Shown piece after piece: positions 59,829 to 64,000 of a stretch of DNA of 64,000 bases (positions within the stretch are counted from its first letter, which is position 1; each line of letters begins with the position of its first letter). Below the pieces are notes generated by a model that was not told where the DNA came from, did no database searches, and was given only the letters and a program-made list of their open reading frames with translations. The position numbers and the translations under genes were made by a program. The stretch is from Cantharellus purpuraceus (taxonomy: Eukaryota; Basidiomycota; Agaricomycetes; Cantharellales; Hydnaceae): NCBI GenBank assembly GCA_025174535.1, contig JALBUN010000011.1, positions 868,001 to 932,000 on the forward strand, in the 5' to 3' direction.

Positions 59829-60584
59829 AATCCTACTGCAGCACAACTCCAGAAACAATTTAACGTTTGTACTTTGGTTACAATCCTTTGTATTGGTCAA
59901 TGCAGACTATATGCAGAAAAGTAATACGTTTCTTAGCAGCAAGAAATGAATAAGACTTCCAGAGTCTAGAGTTCACGGACACTTAGGGGTCCAGATATTC
60001 CAAAAAGAGGGGAATGCACTTAGAGGCTAAAGGAAGTAGGTGGATGAATCCAACCGTCCAACCAGTGGCACTCAGAAGCAGGTAACAGCGATGTGTGAAG
60101 TAGTCTAGCAACTGCTTCACACAAGTTCAAGCTTCTAATGCTCTGATCAGGCAAAAAGAAGGGTGTCCACCCTGTTTTCTGCACTGGTTTGGACAGCCAT
60201 GAATAGTCAGATCTCAGATGATGATCTGCATGGAAAATAGTGCCCTGAGAGGCTGTGGTTGTCAAGTTAGAGAATATTTATTGATCAGAGACATCTGAGC
60301 TTGAATTCAGGCCGAATGCCTGGTCCAAAGGTGGATAGCCGGCTGTGCGAAGGTTTGTGGGCACCTATGGGTCCACAACTGTAGCACAGCAGAAATAAAT
60401 CATTCTGGGCCAAGTTCTGCATAGAATATTCCCAAAAAAATATGAAAAATTAGAGAATATTTGAATAAGTCCATTCCAGGTACAAGCACCAAATATATGC
60501 TGATATTTAGGAATGGAAAAGCAAAGAATAGCACATTGGTGCTGCATAAATGGAATTTGATAGGGAAAAGGTGGTTCCCATACA
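59829..60584 (-). mobile_element. LTR family 1, rearranged copy beginning TGTATGGG
   Basis: On the minus strand it begins TGTATGGGAACC at 60584. About 60,340-60,584 matches 63,230-63,470, and about 59,829-60,143 matches 62,158-62,475. The middle (60,144-60,340) differs from the full copy and about 550 nt are missing. It abuts gtcgg (CCGAC on the minus strand) at 60585. Confidence 0.7.
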
Positions 60585-61592
60585 GTCGGAATGAATAGTG
60601 ACTGTTTAGTGAACCTGTCGACAATCATGAGTATGGTGTCGTATCCGAGCGATGGGGGGAGCTTCTCTATGAAATCCATGGAGATGGAGTTCCATGGTTG
60701 CTCCAGGACAGGAAGTTGCTTAAGTGTTCCGTAGGGTTTGTGCCTTTGCAATTTTGAGCGCATACACGTGGTGCAGGAGTTACAGTAGTGTTGAATGTAC
60801 TCTCACATTTTTGGCCATACATAGTCTTGTTGGATTAATCCTTGTGTGCGATTTTGCCCAAAATGGCCTGAGATCAGGTGATCATGATAATACTGCAAAA
60901 CTCAGAGTCGGAGACTGTTGGCATCAGGGACGTATATCCGGTTGTTGTGTCAGAGGTGTCCTTTGGGGTCAAGTGACCATTTTGGATCAGAAGGGTTGTC
61001 CAAGTGTTTAACTGCAATAGGATCGGATCGGAGTGATGAGTGGATGTCAGAGCAGAGTTGGTCAATGTCCATAATGATGACAGCTCGGGGGGTGGGAGTC
61101 AAGAGGGTGGATGCTTGTAGGGACGATGCCAGCTGCTTGTTAGTAAACACAGGACAAAAGTTGTGTGGGTTTACAGTGGCATAGTCGCTATTCCCCTCTT
61201 TAGGGTAGACATCCCAGCGTCTAGTTAACACATCGGGCTTTGCTCCGAGTCAACCTGGATGGAAACGGATAGTGAGATTGAACTGAGATAGGTATTCAGA
61301 CTATCAGACTTGTCTCCAGGTGAGTAGTTTCGTTGTGGAGAAGTATTCCAAGTTCTTGTGGTCAGTTATGACGTCCACCGGATCAGAGGGGCCTCCAAGG
61401 TAGTGTCTCCATATCCAGAAGGCTTCATATATGGCAAGGAGCTCTTTGTCATGGACGTCATAGTTCAGTTCGGGGGGCATAAATGTACATGAGTGAAAAG
61501 CGATCAGATTGACTTGTCCGTCGTCCAGAGAGATGATGGACAGGATTGTGGCAAGTGCATAGTTGGAGGCATTGGTCTCTAATAGGATAGTG
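60585..61592 (-). pseudogene. Ty3/gypsy RNase H and integrase N-terminal half
   Basis: Minus strand, top to bottom: RNase H (LLETNASNYALATILSI, FMPPELNYDVHDKELLAIYE, VDVITDHKNLEYFSTTKLL), linker (LTRRWDVYPKEGNSDYATV, SDPIAVKHLDNPSDPKWSL), zinc-finger region with several stops, and the integrase start (LEQPWNSISMDFIEKLPPS, TILMIVDRFTKQSLFIPT), where it stops at the family-1 LTR. The catalytic SMDF Asp is present. Several in-frame stops and small frameshifts show it is dead. Confidence 0.8.
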
Positions 61593-62075
61593 TTACGCAC
61601 TAGGTCCGATTGGGGGTCAGAGATTGGGTCAGAGATCAAGGGCGGAGGTCAGGTCAGAGTCGGAGCACGTCGTGGGGGTCAGAACAGACTTGGCTTCAGC
61701 TTATGTGCTGCACCCTCACTAATACTGGTGTCCAAGATTTCAGAGATGGAGTACGACTTAGAGAGTTAGGATTGGACTTAGGAACTAGGTGCGATTCAAT
61801 ATTTGAACTGGGGAATGAAGTCCCCAGTTGGGCAACTTAAATACATATTTGAAATCTAATAATAATTACTCCGGTGATGGGTCTCCGAGGCCGACGGCCT
61901 TACATGAGTATGTCCAAGTCCAATGGGGATGGATGTCCAGGTTCCTATGGTGATGGTGATGCATCAATCGGAACCAGAGATGGGTGGGCAGAATCAGTGG
62001 TGACAATCGGACAGGTGGATGGAGACAGCGGTTTCCAAATGGAGTATAGATTTCATATGCGCGGGGATCTGAGTG

Positions 62076-63470
62076 TGTTTTGGAACCCGCAAAATTATGG
62101 TGTTAGGGAAAACTCTAAATCACCACAATTCCGTGAATGAACAGCTGAGAAGAATATCAAATCCTACTGCAGCACAACTCTAGAAATGATTTAACATTTG
62201 TACTTTGGTTACAATCCGTTGTAATGGTCAATGCAGACGATACGCAGGAAGGTAATACGTTTCTTAGCAGTAGGGAATGAATAAGACTTCCAGAGTCTAG
62301 AGTTCACAGACGCTTAGGGGTCCAGATATTCCAAAAAGAGGGGAATGCACTTAGAGGCTAGAGGAAGTAGGTGGATGAATCCGACCATCCAACCAGTGAC
62401 ACTCTGAAGCGGGTAACAGCGATGTGTGAAGTAGTCTAGCAACTGCTTCACACAAGTTCAAGATTCTAATGCTCTGCAAAGGCAGTACACACTAGTAACT
62501 TAAACAAGAGCACTAATGGCAGGACTATCGACAGACAATCTCACCCTGTAGATTCATAGTCATGCGAGGTAGATACTACACTCACGCCCAAAGCAGGACA
62601 ATCACTACTTTGAGTGCAATCGAATACAGTTACACAACTGTAAGTGACCCTTGAACTGGACAATCAACAGTTACTGAGATATAGAGGATGACACTGTATG
62701 TCACTCTAGTCACACTGATGTGCAAATGATGGGGTAGAAAATGGTTATTTATTCAGAGGCAGAATGGGGTCCTTTTATATTGTATTTACAGGAGCTGACT
62801 AATACTACTGGAAACTTCTACCTATTAATAGATGGAAACTACTGGAAGCTAGTGGAATATGTGAGAAGGGGGTGGAAGTTTCCTAGCCAATGAGCTGCTT
62901 GGATTTGCTCTGACTCATGGCATGAGTCATGGATGGAGTCATGGAAGGAGTCATAGCATGAGTCATGGCAGGAGTCATTGCATGAGTCACCATTACTCAA
63001 ATAACTCGGTCAATACTTTGTTTCCCGGGCTGATTAGCACAGCTATGGGTAGGCACAGCTTCTATTGAACTCTCCACAGAAAATGGAGTCAGGAGGTGCA
63101 GTGGTTGCGAAGATATTGAGCATTTACTGGCAGTGGTGACCAGATTGAGTTGGAGATTAAAATGAGTCATGTGATTGAAAATGAGTCAGTAGTCCGGGTG
63201 ACTCCGGGTGACTTTGGGGCTGCTGACATCTGCGAAGGTTTGTGGGTCCATGTGGGTCCCAAAACTTTGCCCAGCAGAACAATAAGTTTGTAGACTCATT
63301 TCTGCGTGGAAAATTCCCAAAAAAATATGAAAAAATAGAGAATATTTGAATGGCCCTGAATCAAGAGAAAGCAGCACATATATGCTGATATTTTAAGGCC
63401 ATGAAGTGAAATTGTACAGTTTCGGGACTTTAAACAAGATCTTTTTTAAGGGAAAACCAGTTCCCATACA
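62076..63470 (-). mobile_element. Solo LTR family 1, full length (1,395 bp), TSD GAGTG
   Basis: Ends TGTTTTGGAACC (left) and GGTTCCCATACA-type sequence (right; reads TGTATGGGAAC on the minus strand). Flanked by gagtg at 62071-62075 and 63471-63475. The unoccupied site is visible in the body copies (ggggatctgagtggatcgg at about 56,957). No coding capacity, no internal LTR pair; length and TSD fit a solo LTR. Confidence 0.88.
62912..62990 (+). repeat. 12-bp tandem repeat with TGA(G/C)TCA sites
   Basis: Units gagtcatggcat (variants gactcatggcat, gagtcatggatg, gagtcatagcat) begin at 62912, 62924, 62936, 62948, 62960, 62972 and 62984. Four perfect TGASTCA motifs fall at 62911, 62923, 62959 and 62983. 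Two more (63163, 63182) lie nearby in the same LTR. This is the bZIP (AP-1/Gcn4-type) recognition sequence. Confidence 0.85.
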
Positions 63471-63508
63471 GAGTGGATTGGATGGGGATCTGGACATTAA
63501 TGAAAACA

Positions 63509-63945
63509 GATAGGAACATCTGGAACCCAATGAGTCAGTATTGGAGCGGAAGTGAGGGCCTTTTTCAAGGTCTCAAAGCTCTGTCTACATTCGTCAGTGA
63601 AATTCCATTGGATACCCTTCCTAGTAAGTCGGGTGAGTGGAACGGTGATATCGGAGTAGTCATGAATGAAGCGGCGGTAGAAGCTGGTGAACCCCAGGAA
63701 GGACTGTACGTCTTTGACTTTCCGGGGTTCTGGCCACTCCTGTATGGCTTTGATTTTGTCATTGGACATTGTCAGTCCTGCCGGGGAGAGGATATAGCCT
63801 AGATATTCAACTGAGTCGGAGTGGAATTCACATTTGTCAGTGCAGGCGAAGAGGCCATGTTTTTGTAGACGTCAGAGTACCTCTTGGACATGTGTCCAAT
63901 GTTCTTCTTTGTTGTCCAAATATACCAAAATGTCGTCTAAGACGC
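63509..63945 (-). pseudogene. Ty3/gypsy reverse transcriptase, C-terminal part
   Basis: Minus strand from about 63,945: VLDDILVYLDN (the YxDD neighbourhood), then a TGA where CGA (Arg) is expected, RLQKHGLFACTDKCEFHSD, VEYLGYILSPAGLTMSNDKI, VQSFLGFTSFYRRFIHDYSD, ending PILTHWVPDVPI at the family-2 LTR. Continues at 61,592 into RNase H. The 5' part of RT lies outside the window or is lost; 63,946-64,000 shows nothing. Confidence 0.8.
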
Positions 63946-64000
63946 TTATTCAGAAATACAACAAATACGTATGTACAACCTATTTTCCTCAAATTTTATA

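Larger units (their letters stand above)
61593..63508. mobile_element. Solo LTR family 2 with TSD GATAG, interrupted by LTR family 1
   Basis: Begins TGTTACGCAC and ends GAAAACA. Flanked by gatag at 61588-61592 and 63509-63513, a 5-bp target duplication. Removing the nested LTR and its duplication leaves about 516 bp. It interrupts gypsy RT between HWVPDVPI and LLETNASNYA, whose codons join cleanly if it is excised. Confidence 0.85.

Noticed and set aside
62076..63470. Interpreting the 1,395-bp element as a DNA transposon with 12-bp terminal inverted repeats (TGTATGGGAACC / TGTTTTGGAACC)
   Set aside because: Ends are TG...CA with a 5-bp target duplication and the inverted similarity is short and imperfect, as is common at LTR ends; there is no transposase.
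1..64000. tRNA genes and CRISPR arrays
   Set aside because: No sequence with matched A and B boxes and a cloverleaf was found; the direct repeats present are minisatellites or LTRs, not regularly spaced repeats with unique spacers.

Overview
The window comes from a filamentous basidiomycete, most likely an Agaricomycete (mushroom-forming fungus). The genes are dense in short introns, mostly 48-65 nt. Gene content fits: a fungal NoxB-type NADPH oxidase, a Cyp40, an RPB9, a multigene F-box-like family typical of Agaricomycetes, and degraded Ty3/gypsy and Ty1/copia retroelements. No bacterial, organellar or viral features were seen.

Layout. Positions 1-24,000 are a compact housekeeping region. 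In order: a small homeodomain gene (+), a Ser/Pro-rich hypothetical (-), noxB (-), a 22-exon VWA8-like AAA/VWA protein (-), a one-TM/coiled-coil hypothetical (-), the cyclophilin-40 co-chaperone (+), an OCRL/INPP5B-type inositol 5-phosphatase with ASH and RhoGAP domains (-), one or two tiny hypotheticals (-) and RPB9 (-). I rebuilt the splice structures by hand. All five large conserved genes close in frame with family motifs at the junctions. The exercise exposed very small exons: 4 nt in the 5-phosphatase catalytic motif, 6 and 9 nt in Cyp40, 12 nt in VWA8, an 11-nt last coding exon in noxB, and a start-codon-only coding exon in RPB9.

Positions 24,000-29,400 hold no gene I can defend. Positions 29,400-47,400 are a tandem array of about 7-kb blocks. 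Each block carries one copy of an F-box-like gene on the minus strand (A at 29.4-31.4 kb, B at 34.8-37.5 kb, C at 42.2-44.3 kb). A and C are intact 8-exon genes. B is a pseudogene with a nonsense codon at position 18 and a 656-bp insertion in exon 7. Between A and B lies a chimeric retroelement: copia LTR, primer-binding site and gag on the plus strand, joined to a gypsy RNase H/integrase linker on the minus strand. The gypsy part contains an unexplained run of about fourteen consecutive short hairpins.

Positions 47,400-53,100 look non-coding apart from a 34-bp minisatellite. Positions 53,100-64,000 are a retrotransposon mosaic. A degenerate gypsy pol (minus strand) is interrupted by a solo LTR (family 2, TSD GATAG), which is itself interrupted by a 1,395-bp solo LTR (family 1, TSD GAGTG). 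The gypsy integrase is split by another family-1 copy flanked by CCGAC, with its two halves now in opposite orientation. A roughly 2.1-kb unit carrying a Glu/Lys/Arg-rich coiled-coil ORF and a 144-codon ORF is duplicated in tandem, and the second copy is decayed.

Functional links between neighbours are not evident, as expected for fungal chromosomes. The conserved genes act in ROS signalling (noxB), Hsp90 folding (Cyp40), phosphoinositide turnover (OCRL-like), transcription (RPB9) and probably mitochondrial AAA function (VWA8).
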